NCBI GenBank assembly: GCA_016719925.1
Contig: JADJYC010000004.1
Span: 186,001-250,000 of the forward strand
Length of the DNA stretch: 64,000 nt
Source: Crocinitomicaceae bacterium
GTDB lineage: Bacteria; Bacteroidota; Bacteroidia; Flavobacteriales_D; Crocinitomicaceae
Direction of reading: 5' to 3'
Positions 10,001 to 18,016 of the stretch are shown here, piece after piece. Each line of letters starts with the position of its first letter. Positions within the stretch are counted from its first letter, which is position 1. Below the pieces are notes generated by a model. That model made no database searches. It worked only from the letters and a program-made list of their open reading frames with translations, and was not told the DNA's origin. The position numbers were made by a program, and so were the translations under genes.

Positions 10001-11148
10001 ATTCCGACTGCAGGTACATTAGAACCGTAGCCAGGTTGTCCACTTTGACCTGCATCAGTAGTCTGCCCGTTATAGGCATAACCTAACCCACGGGAAACAT
10101 CACATCCTACATAATCATTGTTTGCATTTCCGATATCCGGATCAGCCCACTGAGCGAAATAAGTATTATATAAAGTTTGTGTTCCGCGGTTAATCAATTC
10201 ATAGTTGTAAAATGTCATATCATTGATCGCATCATCCGTTGCAAAAGAAAAAGCTTGTGCTCTTACTTCCATACCAATCGGATCTCCACCCGTTTCAGTG
10301 TGGATGTTTCCTTTGTCATTGAATACCCACCAATGAGTTTCATCTCCAAACAAAGTAACCCTTCTGTCGTTTCTGCAATCTATTTCATCACGCACGTCAT
10401 ACCAAGGATAATCTCCGTCATTAACCGGATCATAAATTCCATTTGGCGACTGTCCAGCAGGAGCATTATCATAGAATGGTGCCAGATAGAAATCTTCTCC
10501 CAAACTTGGATCACCGTGTGCAGGCCATTCAATAATACGTTGTAATACTTCCGGATCAATAGTTTCTACTTCTTCGCAATCTTCAGGAGTCATTTCACCA
10601 TTTTCACATTTCCACCAGTTTATAAACTGCTGCACTTCTGCTTTTCTGATGGTAAAAAACTTGTCATATTTGGTACACTGCGCAGGTGTGATATCAGCCG
10701 CACCATTATCTCTGAATAATAACTGGTCAGCAGTTTGCGGCACAAAAGGATTGTAATTTCCAGAACCAGGAATCAATCCACCCAATGGCCCTGTCCAAAA
10801 GTCATTTCCCTGACGAAAAGTAACAGCTGCAAGTTTTAACTGGCCGTTAATATCTTCGCCACCCATCCAAAGTGCACCAGCATAAAGAACCATGTTTCCT
10901 GATTCTTTAGGGAACTCATAGGAAGCTGCACCTGGACCTGCAGATCTGTCCTGCCACATTGAACCACCTGTTTCAATAAGTGATTTAACGTTGTTGAAAT
11001 CCATGAACAATCTTTCGTTTGCAGGAGCACAGCCCGCTGCCCGGTCATCCCCTTCTTCAATAACAGGAGCATGATTATTATAATTTCTGTATGCAAATGT
11101 CACTCCTGACATCCCCAACACCACAAGACTTACGATTATTTTTTTCAT
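7024..11148 (-). CDS. Very large secreted protein (1374 residues) of a receptor/cargo/PorV operon
   Basis: It begins with a signal peptide (MKKIIVSLVVLGMSGVTFA) and is dominated by beta-rich, Gly/Asn/Asp-rich sequence. Near the N-terminus are the blocks LIETGGSMWQD and LYAGALWMGGEDINGQL, which I recall from a widespread uncharacterised Bacteroidota family. Residues about 1270-1374 form a FlgD/T9SS-like module: NVVPNPYYAYSSYE, then TIYTVQGALVRTFEKDD, then GGVYLIHIQ. Unlike ordinary type A signals it ends with an extra tail (LKWYGVLRQPDLDNL). Spacing is 27 bp from the receptor gene upstream and 17 bp to the PorV-like gene downstream, so the three are co-transcribed. No enzymatic motif was recognised. 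Likely a surface structural or binding protein. Confidence 0.8.
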   Translation of the reverse strand: MKKIIVSLVVLGMSGVTFAYRNYNNHAPVIEEGDDRAAGCAPANERLFMDFNNVKSLIETGGSMWQDRSAGPGAASYEFPKESGNMVLYAGALWMGGEDINGQLKLAAVTFRQGNDFWTGPLGGLIPGSGNYNPFVPQTADQLLFRDNGAADITPAQCTKYDKFFTIRKAEVQQFINWWKCENGEMTPEDCEEVETIDPEVLQRIIEWPAHGDPSLGEDFYLAPFYDNAPAGQSPNGIYDPVNDGDYPWYDVRDEIDCRNDRRVTLFGDETHWWVFNDKGNIHTETGGDPIGMEVRAQAFSFATDDAINDMTFYNYELINRGTQTLYNTYFAQWADPDIGNANNDYVGCDVSRGLGYAYNGQTTDAGQSGQPGYGSNVPAVGIDFFEGPYQDNDGIDNAVGIGANEALNGIGFGDGVADNERFGMRRYNTYNIGGSGINGDPNSATDFYRYMQLIWKNGSVALYGGNGANTGTTSLETDFMYPGDSDPFHWGTGGIDPGFDWTEIQAGNPYGDRRFLQSAGPFVLTPGAVNNITVGVVVALSQETDLEAPIRALKTADTKAQALFDNCFELVEPPVAPILEIQEMENQLIMYISEPPGFNEQTWFEEDKINIITPDDLIQQGIYYDDTFRFEGYQIFQMRDELASVSELDDIEQARLVAQCDVQNGVSKLVNYTYDEQLDISIPAVMVDGADEGLQHSFVITEDLFATGDRSLVNHKKYYYIAVAYAYNQYKQYDPNDPLLLDGQKNPYLRSRISATGKGIESVVGIPHDPSPENDGTIYTTSYGFQPEITQVDGVGNGGTFLELTQESIDEILLNGRDLTPTYKSGSGPVDIKIIDPLNLKEGDYQLIFGQDSSEIDEDTWYIIRTDAGGLKDTVWSDYVIGIANEQLILDWGISVNVKQQFYEGTGPFNLFTPPIDATITYEDSSLIWLWGVPDNDSYYPTNWIRSGTADEVPADNAECVATAWINNPCFYNDKGLDTDSEYEKLLNGTIAPFNRVGNECYGMPIGRPGHTYVDPDPDGWWVSINSAQSSSDFVELHDVDIVITANKDHWTRCPVIEINDNPDQTEHGEDVMYMREDQSVDKDGNPDGSGTTGFGWFPGYAIDVNTGARLNMAFAENSWLAGDNGRDMIWNPTSTFTDNVGNPIFGGMHYVYVFGEEVDNSECPNYDEGAWLASMWDVSVPASTRSTNFLKSWKNCMWVFEPMLLPNAELLATDVKISARINKPYEERVATDQNDGFPMYEFSIENPTMTVQSDHLISVLDNINVVPNPYYAYSSYETGKLDNRVKITNIPERCTITIYTVQGALVRTFEKDDELTSIDWDLKNYKGIPIAGGVYLIHIQVPIYDATGAVIGEQEKVLKWYGVLRQPDLDNL

Positions 11149-11175
11149 AATCTAACTAATTAACTTTTTATTCGA

Positions 11176-14100
11176 CTAAAAATCAAATTTTACACCTATG
11201 CGAATTGTTCTCGGAAGCCCTAAATTGAAAGGGTTCTGAACTTTCATTAGATAATAGTCTCTGAAAGACTGTTCATCCAATTGACTTTGAATGGATGCTT
11301 GATACTGAGACGCAGCAAGGTATCCGTCATCCTGAGCGTTACCTGTTGCACGATAAACATTCAATACATTAATAATATTGAAGAGGTTGGTCACACGACA
11401 ATAAACATTTAGATAAGCAGCTTTTTTCTTGTCTTCATCATCTCCAAATTCAAGATTGAAATTACGATCCAGCTGCAAGTCCATTCTGTAAGTCCAAGGT
11501 TTTCTTGAACCATTTGGATTTCCATCAAGCTGTGAACTGTTTGGAGACATTAACGCGTCCCCAATTGGAACTTTTAATCCTGAATAAGGCGTACCAGATC
11601 CAATGTTAGTTACGATGTTTAATCCTGTATTTCCGAAAAGTTCAAAGTCACCAATTTTTGGTCCGTTATAATCTTTTCCTTCTCCGTAACGGTAGTCAAA
11701 TACAATGCTAAATCCGTGACGCTGATCATATGAGTAAGGGAAAATAGATCTCAGATTTGGCTGACCAGAGTTCACCAATGCAGCAGCTGAGTTAGGATCA
11801 GAACCAGTTCCGTTTGCAAACTGTAATGTATAGGCCGCAGTCATACGTACGTTACCAGTTCTTCTTAAGTCATACGATACAGTCATACCTTTTACTGTAC
11901 CAAAATCTCTGTTGCCGTAAGTTCTGTAGGTATTCGGGAAAGCCATATACACGTTCATCAACTGAACCTGATCACGCTGTTCTTTGTAGAAAGCAGAAAC
12001 TTTAATTGATGAAGTTTTGCTCAATACTTGCTGGAAACCTAATTCATAATCAATTGTTCTTTCAGGTTTCAGATCCGGATTACCGATGATGTTGTTTTCC
12101 GTTTGCAAGAATTGATAATCGATAGGGTCAAAACGATTTCCGGTTGTTGGACGTTTGGTCAAGATGTCATAGTGAGCAAAGAATGAAGCTTCATCTGAAA
12201 TTGGGAATGAGAATGCTACTCTTGGCATCACGTTAATTTGAGGCTTGTAATCCCCAAATGCATCAGCTGTTGGTTGTGCTTTGTTAGCAGCTATCAAACC
12301 TTCATCTGTCAACCATGGAGCAATTCCTTTGCTTCCTGCAATCAGCGATGCATCAGCAATTTCCACTCCCTGTGCGTCATACCAAGTATCTCCGTTTCTA
12401 TATCCATTGATTGCAGTTACGTTGTTAATGTCATTCACATAAACCACATAATCCGATCCCATATTACCCGGGTGTGTGATAGCAGTTCCATTATCAAACT
12501 GAGTAATTTCGCCAACAGTTTTAGCCGTATACAGCAAATACTTGTCAGTTAATACAGGTTGGTTTGCATCAAATACATCCACACGCACACCCACGTTGAA
12601 GATGATATCATCAAAAGCAAATTTATCCATAACATAACCTGCCATGTAAATTGGTTGGAAAGCACCAATGTGACGGGTATAGTTTCCATCCGAATTGAAT
12701 TCGTTAAAATAATCTCTGATGTCAGTATTGCCTCTAACCTTCTGACCAGTGTGGTCATATCCGTACCAGGTAAATAATGAATTACCGGAGTTTAACAATT
12801 CATCTGCACTGAACATATCCAATGTAAAGAAGTTTGGATCCAAAGCGTCAATATCAATATAAGTTGTACCATCTGCAAAATCAGTAATATCTGATCCTGT
12901 ATAACCAAGGACTTCTTCAGCGTATTTTAATCTTACATTATAATCAAAGAAGTATTGCGCATCGCCATTTTCCTGACCAGAATAATCACCTGGTGAAGCA
13001 TTCAAACGATCATAAGTGACTCTTGGAAATGTACCGTAGAAATCATAATGTGAACCAGCGACACTTTTATCATATTCCAGAATATGGTTGTTCATATACT
13101 GACGGGCAATCGTCCACATTCCAATTGGTCCACCCCCAAAATTTCTGTCCCAGCGCTGCTCATATTCAAAGCCTAATGAAATCGCATGATCTCTGAGGTT
13201 AATTGTACCTGATCCGGTAATACGGAACTGGTCAGCCTGAGAATATCCGTAATAGTTATAAGGAGTTCCGATGTTATCCCAAATACCATAAACGTTATCA
13301 GGCGTATCACCGTTTCTTAATGCTCCACCTTGTTGTATCTGGAATAAGTTTTCATAATTACCAGAAACCTGATCTGCATAAATCTGATAATACTGACTTG
13401 TAATTGCGGCAAAAGCCTGGTTATTTGCTGAAGATTCAAAAGTCACAAGGGTATCTTCATATCCATTATGAATCAAACTATCATTGTCAGAATTGTATTC
13501 ATAGGTTGGTTGTCTGTAAGTTGTAAATCGACCAACATGACCATAGTTAAAAATTCTGTCCTGATGAGTTGCATCCCAGCTTCTGTCATAAGACTGAGAG
13601 TAGTCAATCATAATTGAATAGAACGCATTTTTAATTTTTGAGCTGCTGCCTTCAGTATCATTGCTAAATCTCTGAGTGAAACGGCCATAAACTCTCCAGT
13701 CAAAACTTGTGTTCAAACCAAAATTATCAAAGTTCATCAGAGACCCGTTATAAGAATATCCTCTTCCATTAAAATAAGAAGCAGAACCACCAAAAGTCAG
13801 GTTAATTGACGGACCTGCATTCACATCAATTTTTCCTGCTGCTGACGCAGAGCGTCCGCGTGCGTTCATTCTCCATCTTACTTGTTCAAAATCAGATAGT
13901 GAGTCAATATCACTGTTTCTTAAATAATATGCGTTATAATAAGTACCCTGACCAAGACCTGTTGGTCTTAACGGACTTGCCAATAATGTATCACGCACAT
14001 CCGATTTAATTCTGTATGTCCCGCCATTTGTTGTTGGTCTTGAATCCAACTCATCTGTGAAGTTTGCGGATATAAAAAAGCCAAGAACAGGTTTCGTTTT

Positions 14101-14961
14101 TTCTCCTGTCGAATCTTTTTTCATCAATAGCGGACCAGAAATCATTCCTTCCACAAGGTTATATGCGTATTTATCCAAACCAAATACTTTACCGTCGTAT
14201 CCAAGAGGATCTTTTCCGTTAAAATAAAATCCTGATGTTACACCTTCAAAAGATCCGAAATACTGAGCTGACGGACCTCTTGTAGTTATGGAGATAATAC
14301 CACCGGTTACGTCACCATAATTTGCCGGCACACCACCCGTGATTACTGATACCTCCTGCATAGCTGCCTTTGGTAAAGAAGAAGAACCACGAACTTTAAT
14401 ACCATCTATATAATAATATGAATCTTCTGAACGGGCACCACGGATACTTAATCCCCCACCCCCTTCAGATGAATATACACCACCTACAGTAGATGCGATA
14501 CCTGTTGCATCACGGGTTGGCATTTTAGAAATATCTTCTCTTGTCACAGTTCCTCCGGACGCACCACCGTCTTTGTCAATCAATGGCACAGCGTAAGTAA
14601 TTACTTCAACTACATCTAACATTTCTGCTGACTGACCAAGCTGAAGATTATCGAGAATGGTATATTTATCTGAACTAACTACAACACCAGTTTGACGCAC
14701 AGACTGATAACCCACAAAACGTAGTTCAACATCGTACAATCCTGGAGCGAGTGAGCTGATAAGAAATTTACCCATTACATCAGTTGCAGCAAATCCTTTC
14801 TGCTGGTCGCCCTGAAAGATTATAACCTTAACAAACGGGAGAGGTTCACCAGACGATTTATCCGTTACTGTTCCTTTGATAGATCCTGTTCCTGTTTGTG
14901 CAAAAGCAAAACCTATTGACAACAAGAACGTTGTGATCACTAATCGGAGATTCATAAGCAT
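11176..14961 (-). CDS. TonB-dependent receptor with carboxypeptidase-regulatory-like domain
   Basis: A 1261-residue outer-membrane transporter. After the signal peptide (MNLRLVITTFLLSIGFAFAQ) comes a carboxypeptidase-regulatory-like beta-sandwich at about 28-115 (GSIKGTVTDKSSGEPLPFVKV). A plug domain follows at about 130-235 (GGVYSSEGGGGLSIRGARSE; YYIDGIKVRG; GGVPANYGDVTGGIISITTRG). The rest is the 22-strand barrel, ending FNLGLPRTIRIGVKFDF with the terminal Phe expected for BAM recognition. ATG 14961 or 14955 could be used; the second gives the neater signal peptide. It is the first gene of the receptor/cargo/PorV operon. Ligand unknown. Confidence 0.93.
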   Translation of the reverse strand: MLMNLRLVITTFLLSIGFAFAQTGTGSIKGTVTDKSSGEPLPFVKVIIFQGDQQKGFAATDVMGKFLISSLAPGLYDVELRFVGYQSVRQTGVVVSSDKYTILDNLQLGQSAEMLDVVEVITYAVPLIDKDGGASGGTVTREDISKMPTRDATGIASTVGGVYSSEGGGGLSIRGARSEDSYYYIDGIKVRGSSSLPKAAMQEVSVITGGVPANYGDVTGGIISITTRGPSAQYFGSFEGVTSGFYFNGKDPLGYDGKVFGLDKYAYNLVEGMISGPLLMKKDSTGEKTKPVLGFFISANFTDELDSRPTTNGGTYRIKSDVRDTLLASPLRPTGLGQGTYYNAYYLRNSDIDSLSDFEQVRWRMNARGRSASAAGKIDVNAGPSINLTFGGSASYFNGRGYSYNGSLMNFDNFGLNTSFDWRVYGRFTQRFSNDTEGSSSKIKNAFYSIMIDYSQSYDRSWDATHQDRIFNYGHVGRFTTYRQPTYEYNSDNDSLIHNGYEDTLVTFESSANNQAFAAITSQYYQIYADQVSGNYENLFQIQQGGALRNGDTPDNVYGIWDNIGTPYNYYGYSQADQFRITGSGTINLRDHAISLGFEYEQRWDRNFGGGPIGMWTIARQYMNNHILEYDKSVAGSHYDFYGTFPRVTYDRLNASPGDYSGQENGDAQYFFDYNVRLKYAEEVLGYTGSDITDFADGTTYIDIDALDPNFFTLDMFSADELLNSGNSLFTWYGYDHTGQKVRGNTDIRDYFNEFNSDGNYTRHIGAFQPIYMAGYVMDKFAFDDIIFNVGVRVDVFDANQPVLTDKYLLYTAKTVGEITQFDNGTAITHPGNMGSDYVVYVNDINNVTAINGYRNGDTWYDAQGVEIADASLIAGSKGIAPWLTDEGLIAANKAQPTADAFGDYKPQINVMPRVAFSFPISDEASFFAHYDILTKRPTTGNRFDPIDYQFLQTENNIIGNPDLKPERTIDYELGFQQVLSKTSSIKVSAFYKEQRDQVQLMNVYMAFPNTYRTYGNRDFGTVKGMTVSYDLRRTGNVRMTAAYTLQFANGTGSDPNSAAALVNSGQPNLRSIFPYSYDQRHGFSIVFDYRYGEGKDYNGPKIGDFELFGNTGLNIVTNIGSGTPYSGLKVPIGDALMSPNSSQLDGNPNGSRKPWTYRMDLQLDRNFNLEFGDDEDKKKAAYLNVYCRVTNLFNIINVLNVYRATGNAQDDGYLAASQYQASIQSQLDEQSFRDYYLMKVQNPFNLGLPRTIRIGVKFDF

Positions 14962-15004
14962 AAGTAAGCGTATTTGTTAATTATTCCTAAAATACAATAG
15001 CGGG

Positions 15005-15036
15005 TAAATATAGCTAAATAATTATTGGTCGCTCAA
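15005..15036 (-). promoter_or_regulatory. Candidate promoter for the TonB receptor operon
   Basis: On the minus strand, TTG (15036-15034) is followed after 21 bases by TATATTTA (15012-15005). This matches seven of the eight positions of the Bacteroidota -7 element TAnnTTTG. It lies about 45 bases upstream of the receptor start. One mismatch makes it tentative. Confidence 0.35.
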
Positions 15037-15131
15037 AAAAAAATACAAAATCAAACGGTCACCAATACAGTTCCAAAATTAGGTTATTGAAAATTAAGTA
15101 AAAGGCTTAAAAAAGATGAATTAACCTGTAT

Positions 15132-15425
15132 TTATACAAGTCTATTATTTTTCATTGGCTTACCCTTTTGTCTGCGTTTAGCGTTCTTGGCAGCACGCTT
15201 CATACGTTTCCGGGTTTCCTTGTCCTGATTGTTCCAACTTCTTTTACTGGATCGTTTTCTGGAATTATAACTGCTTTTGAGACCTTTACTTTTCTTTTTT
15301 GAACTACCCCCGGTTTTGACAGATTTTGCACCTTTATCCTGAGTATATCCTTCTACCTGCACAAAAATCAGAGATGCAATAATTATTAGTAAATTCGTTA
15401 TAAAAGAGCTCAACTTGCTTTTCAT
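15132..15425 (-). CDS. Small, strongly basic secreted protein
   Basis: A 97-residue protein with a signal peptide (MKSKLSSFITNLLIIIASLI, cleaved near GYTQ) and a mature part made almost entirely of Lys, Arg, Ser and Gly (KRMKRAAKNAKRRQKGKPMK). No known domain is recognisable. Similar short basic exported proteins occur in Bacteroidota without assigned function. The chosen ATG at 15425 overlaps on the opposite strand with the ATG of the divergent lipoprotein gene. A longer in-frame start to 15494 exists but would overlap that gene further and push the signal peptide inward. Confidence 0.6.
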   Translation of the reverse strand: MKSKLSSFITNLLIIIASLIFVQVEGYTQDKGAKSVKTGGSSKKKSKGLKSSYNSRKRSSKRSWNNQDKETRKRMKRAAKNAKRRQKGKPMKNNRLV

Positions 15426-15858
15426 GTTCCAAATATATTCAAGAAAAAGTATACTGATGTTGATTTTAGCAGGAATGTTTATTTGTTCATGCAAAGAAGA
15501 AAAATACCCTATTCCAAACGTACCTGTGAATATAACAATTAATCTCGATTTGCCATCCTATGTTGATCTGAACGCACCTGGCGGATATGTTTATGTTACA
15601 GGTGGTTCAAGAGGCATAGTTGTTTACAGGCACTTTGATGAATTTGTGGCGCTTGACCGTCATTCAACCTACAACTCTGATGATGAATGTGCAATAGTCA
15701 ATGTTGATCCGGATAATATTTTTGAATTAGAAGATACCTGCTCAGGTTCAAGATTCAGCATCATGAACGGGGGTGTTCTGCAGGGACCTGCAAAATTTGG
15801 TTTGAAAAAATACACCACATATTGGGATGGTGCCTACACAGTAAATATTTATAATTAA
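15424..15858 (+). CDS. Lipoprotein with degenerate Rieske-like fold
   Basis: A 144-residue lipoprotein with signal MFQIYSRKSILMLILAGMF and lipobox ICSC. The mature part has a Rieske-like order: GGYVYVTGGSRGIVVYRH, then DEFVALDRHST, then a Cys-containing segment, then CSGSRFSIMNGGVLQGPAK and a C-terminal LKKY. Functional Rieske proteins need CxH and CxxH (or CPCH) ligands. Here the positions read CAIV and TCSGS, so the histidines are absent and a [2Fe-2S] cluster is unlikely. The fold assignment rests on recalled family similarity. A later ATG at 15454 is possible but weakens the signal peptide. Confidence 0.6.
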   Translation: MFQIYSRKSILMLILAGMFICSCKEEKYPIPNVPVNITINLDLPSYVDLNAPGGYVYVTGGSRGIVVYRHFDEFVALDRHSTYNSDDECAIVNVDPDNIFELEDTCSGSRFSIMNGGVLQGPAKFGLKKYTTYWDGAYTVNIYN

Positions 15859-15885
15859 AAAGCCCGCAAGTTAATGCAGGCTTTT
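15857..15885. terminator. Bidirectional terminator between convergent genes
   Basis: AAAAGCCCGCA (15858-15868) pairs with TGCAGGCTTTT (15875-15885) with a single mismatch and a six-base loop. A-rich and T-rich flanks allow termination of both the lipoprotein gene and ahcY. Confidence 0.8.
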
Positions 15886-15908
15886 CAATTGAATTTTGTT
15901 TCTGAATT

Positions 15909-17222
15909 CTAGTATCTGTATTGATCCGATTTGAAAGGACCCTCAACAGTAACACCAATATATTTAGCCTGATCCGGAGTTAGTTTTTCAAGTTCAACAC
16001 CAATTTTAGCCAGGTGAAGACTTGCTACTTTTTCATCCAGATGTTTAGGTAAGGTATAAACATCATTTTTATAACTTGCTGAATTAGTCCACAGTTCAAT
16101 TTGTGCAAGCGTCTGATTTGTGAATGAGTTTGACATCACAAAAGACGGATGCCCAGTTGCACAACCCAGATTCACCAAACGCCCTTCAGCCAATAAAATA
16201 ATGTCTTTTCCATTTACATTATATAAATCAACCTGTGGTTTAATTTCAATTTTTGATTTACCATGATTTGTATTCAGCCAGGCAACATCAATTTCATTGT
16301 CAAAATGTCCGATGTTACAAACAATTGCTTTGTCTTTCATTTTTTCGAAATGACGACCTGTAACAATATCCTTATTACCAGTTGCTGTTACAATAATATC
16401 TGCTTCCAATACTGCCTTATCCATTGGCTTTACTTCAAAACCATCCATGGCCGCCTGCAAGGCACAAATCGGATCTATTTCTGTAACAATAACTCGTGCG
16501 CCTGAACCTTTTAAAGATGCAGCTGAACCTTTTCCAACATCGCCGTATCCGGCAACTACTGCAACTTTACCTGCCATCATAATATCTGTAGCACGACGAA
16601 TTGCATCAACCAATGATTCTTTGCAGCCATACTTATTATCAAATTTTGATTTGGTAACAGAATCGTTCACGTTAATTGCCGGCATCACCAATGTTCCGTT
16701 TTTTACGCGCTCATATAATCTGTGAACTCCAGTTGTAGTTTCTTCAGATAATCCTTTGATATCTTTAGTCAATTCAGGGTATCTGTCAAAAACCATATTT
16801 GTAAGGTCACCACCATCATCTAAAATCATATTCAAAGGTTTGCCATCTTCAAAAGCAAAAAGTGTTTGTTCGATACACCAGTCAAACTCCTGCTCATTCA
16901 TACCTTTCCATGCAAATACAGGAATTCCTGCAGCCGCAATAGCAGAAGCAGCCTGATCCTGTGTTGAGAAAATATTACACGATGACCACGTTACCTCAGC
17001 ACCAAGTTCTACTAATGTTTCAATCAAAACAGCAGTTTGAATAGTCATGTGAAGACAACCTGCAATACGCGCGCCTTTTAATGGTTTTGATTTACCATAC
17101 TCAGCACGCAATGCCATTAGTCCCGGCATTTCAGCCTCAGCAAGACGGATTTCTTTTCTACCCCATTCTGCAAGGCTAATGTCCTTCACCTTGTATTTCA
17201 ACTTTTGTTGTGTATCGCTCAT
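15909..17222 (-). CDS. ahcY: Adenosylhomocysteinase
   Basis: A 437-residue S-adenosyl-L-homocysteine hydrolase. It converts SAH to adenosine and homocysteine using bound NAD and so clears the product inhibitor of methyltransferases. Visible features are the substrate segment [16 protein letters not shown], the active-site [17 protein letters not shown], the NAD-binding loop [13 protein letters not shown] and the conserved end [11 protein letters not shown] start at the ATG at 17222 ([20 protein letters not shown]), which gives the family's usual length. It is transcribed alone, from a good TTG/TAnnTTTG promoter, divergently from the phosphopantetheinyl transferase gene. Confidence 0.96.
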   Translation of the reverse strand: MSDTQQKLKYKVKDISLAEWGRKEIRLAEAEMPGLMALRAEYGKSKPLKGARIAGCLHMTIQTAVLIETLVELGAEVTWSSCNIFSTQDQAASAIAAAGIPVFAWKGMNEQEFDWCIEQTLFAFEDGKPLNMILDDGGDLTNMVFDRYPELTKDIKGLSEETTTGVHRLYERVKNGTLVMPAINVNDSVTKSKFDNKYGCKESLVDAIRRATDIMMAGKVAVVAGYGDVGKGSAASLKGSGARVIVTEIDPICALQAAMDGFEVKPMDKAVLEADIIVTATGNKDIVTGRHFEKMKDKAIVCNIGHFDNEIDVAWLNTNHGKSKIEIKPQVDLYNVNGKDIILLAEGRLVNLGCATGHPSFVMSNSFTNQTLAQIELWTNSASYKNDVYTLPKHLDEKVASLHLAKIGVELEKLTPDQAKYIGVTVEGPFKSDQYRY

Positions 17223-17253
17223 TTTCAGTATTATTTTCAAATTTATTGAAGGG

Positions 17254-17284
17254 CAAAAGTACAAAACTCCTTTTTATATTTCAA
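17254..17284 (-). promoter_or_regulatory. Bacteroidota-type promoter for ahcY
   Basis: On the minus strand, TTG (17284-17282) is followed after 20 bases by TACTTTTG (17261-17254), an exact match to TAnnTTTG. Transcription should begin about 17247, leaving a leader of about 25 bases before the ahcY ATG. Confidence 0.6.
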
Positions 17285-17351
17285 CTATATTTGAAATCTG
17301 GTTGAAACTATAGAAAATATTGCCAATAGTTGCGGTGCTGAAATCAGACTC

Positions 17352-17939
17352 ATGAAGTACCTCCAAAACTCATTTCCTGAAAACATTACAAGCATTTTTA
17401 ATGAAGCCGAATTCAGACAATTTAATAGTTTCAATTCACTCAAAAGAAAATCAGAATACTACCATACCCGCTTACTCTGGAATTCATTTGAAAAAAACAC
17501 ACCTATAAATTATAATCAGTTAGGCAGACCCATGATTTCAAAAGGGCATATCAGCATATCGCACAGCAGAGATATTGTTACAATTGGATATCATCCCACA
17601 CATGCTGTTGGGGTTGATGTTGAATATATTTCCCAAAAAATCAGATTAATAATGGATAAATTTATTTCTGCAGATGATAAACAAATGCTGCCAGACCTTA
17701 GTGATCAGACAATCACACTGGTATGGAGCGTTAAAGAAGCTGTTTATAAAATGGAAAACATACCGGGTATTTCGTTTAAAGAAAATATTCATGTTAAAAT
17801 TCTTCCTGATGCTGCCGCTACGGTTGATGTTATTAAGGAAAACGAAATACACAGCTATGAATTTCATTATGAAATAAGAGACCAGTTTGTTATTACCTGC
17901 TGTTCCCATTCCAGCCGAAACGGATTGATTATCTTTTAA
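17352..17939 (+). CDS. 4'-phosphopantetheinyl transferase superfamily protein
   Basis: A 195-residue Sfp-type enzyme that moves the phosphopantetheine arm of coenzyme A to a carrier-protein serine. The magnesium- and CoA-binding signatures are present: HISISHSRD at about residue 68, GVDVE at about 88 and WSVKEAVYK at about 125. Length suits the compact Bacteroidota form. It is divergent from ahcY; I recall ahcY, this transferase and the GGGP synthase as neighbours in other Flavobacteriia. A gap of about 80-140 bp separates it from the next gene, so it may or may not share that transcript. Confidence 0.88.
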   Translation: MKYLQNSFPENITSIFNEAEFRQFNSFNSLKRKSEYYHTRLLWNSFEKNTPINYNQLGRPMISKGHISISHSRDIVTIGYHPTHAVGVDVEYISQKIRLIMDKFISADDKQMLPDLSDQTITLVWSVKEAVYKMENIPGISFKENIHVKILPDAAATVDVIKENEIHSYEFHYEIRDQFVITCCSHSSRNGLIIF

Positions 17940-18016
17940 TTATTAAAAATTTAACCTGATTTTTTCCTAACTATTTGTAGCTTTCTATCGTATTTTACTT
18001 GCCTGTATTTATTAAA

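Noticed and set aside
10177..10545. 122-residue open frame opposite the 1374-residue secreted protein
   Set aside because: It is antisense to clear coding sequence, has Ile/Ser-rich composition without domain logic, and shows no start context.
17286..17293. TATATTTG as a plus-strand promoter for the phosphopantetheinyl transferase
   Set aside because: The -7 element matches, but there is no TTG at a 19-21 base distance upstream, and such words are frequent by chance in AT-rich DNA.
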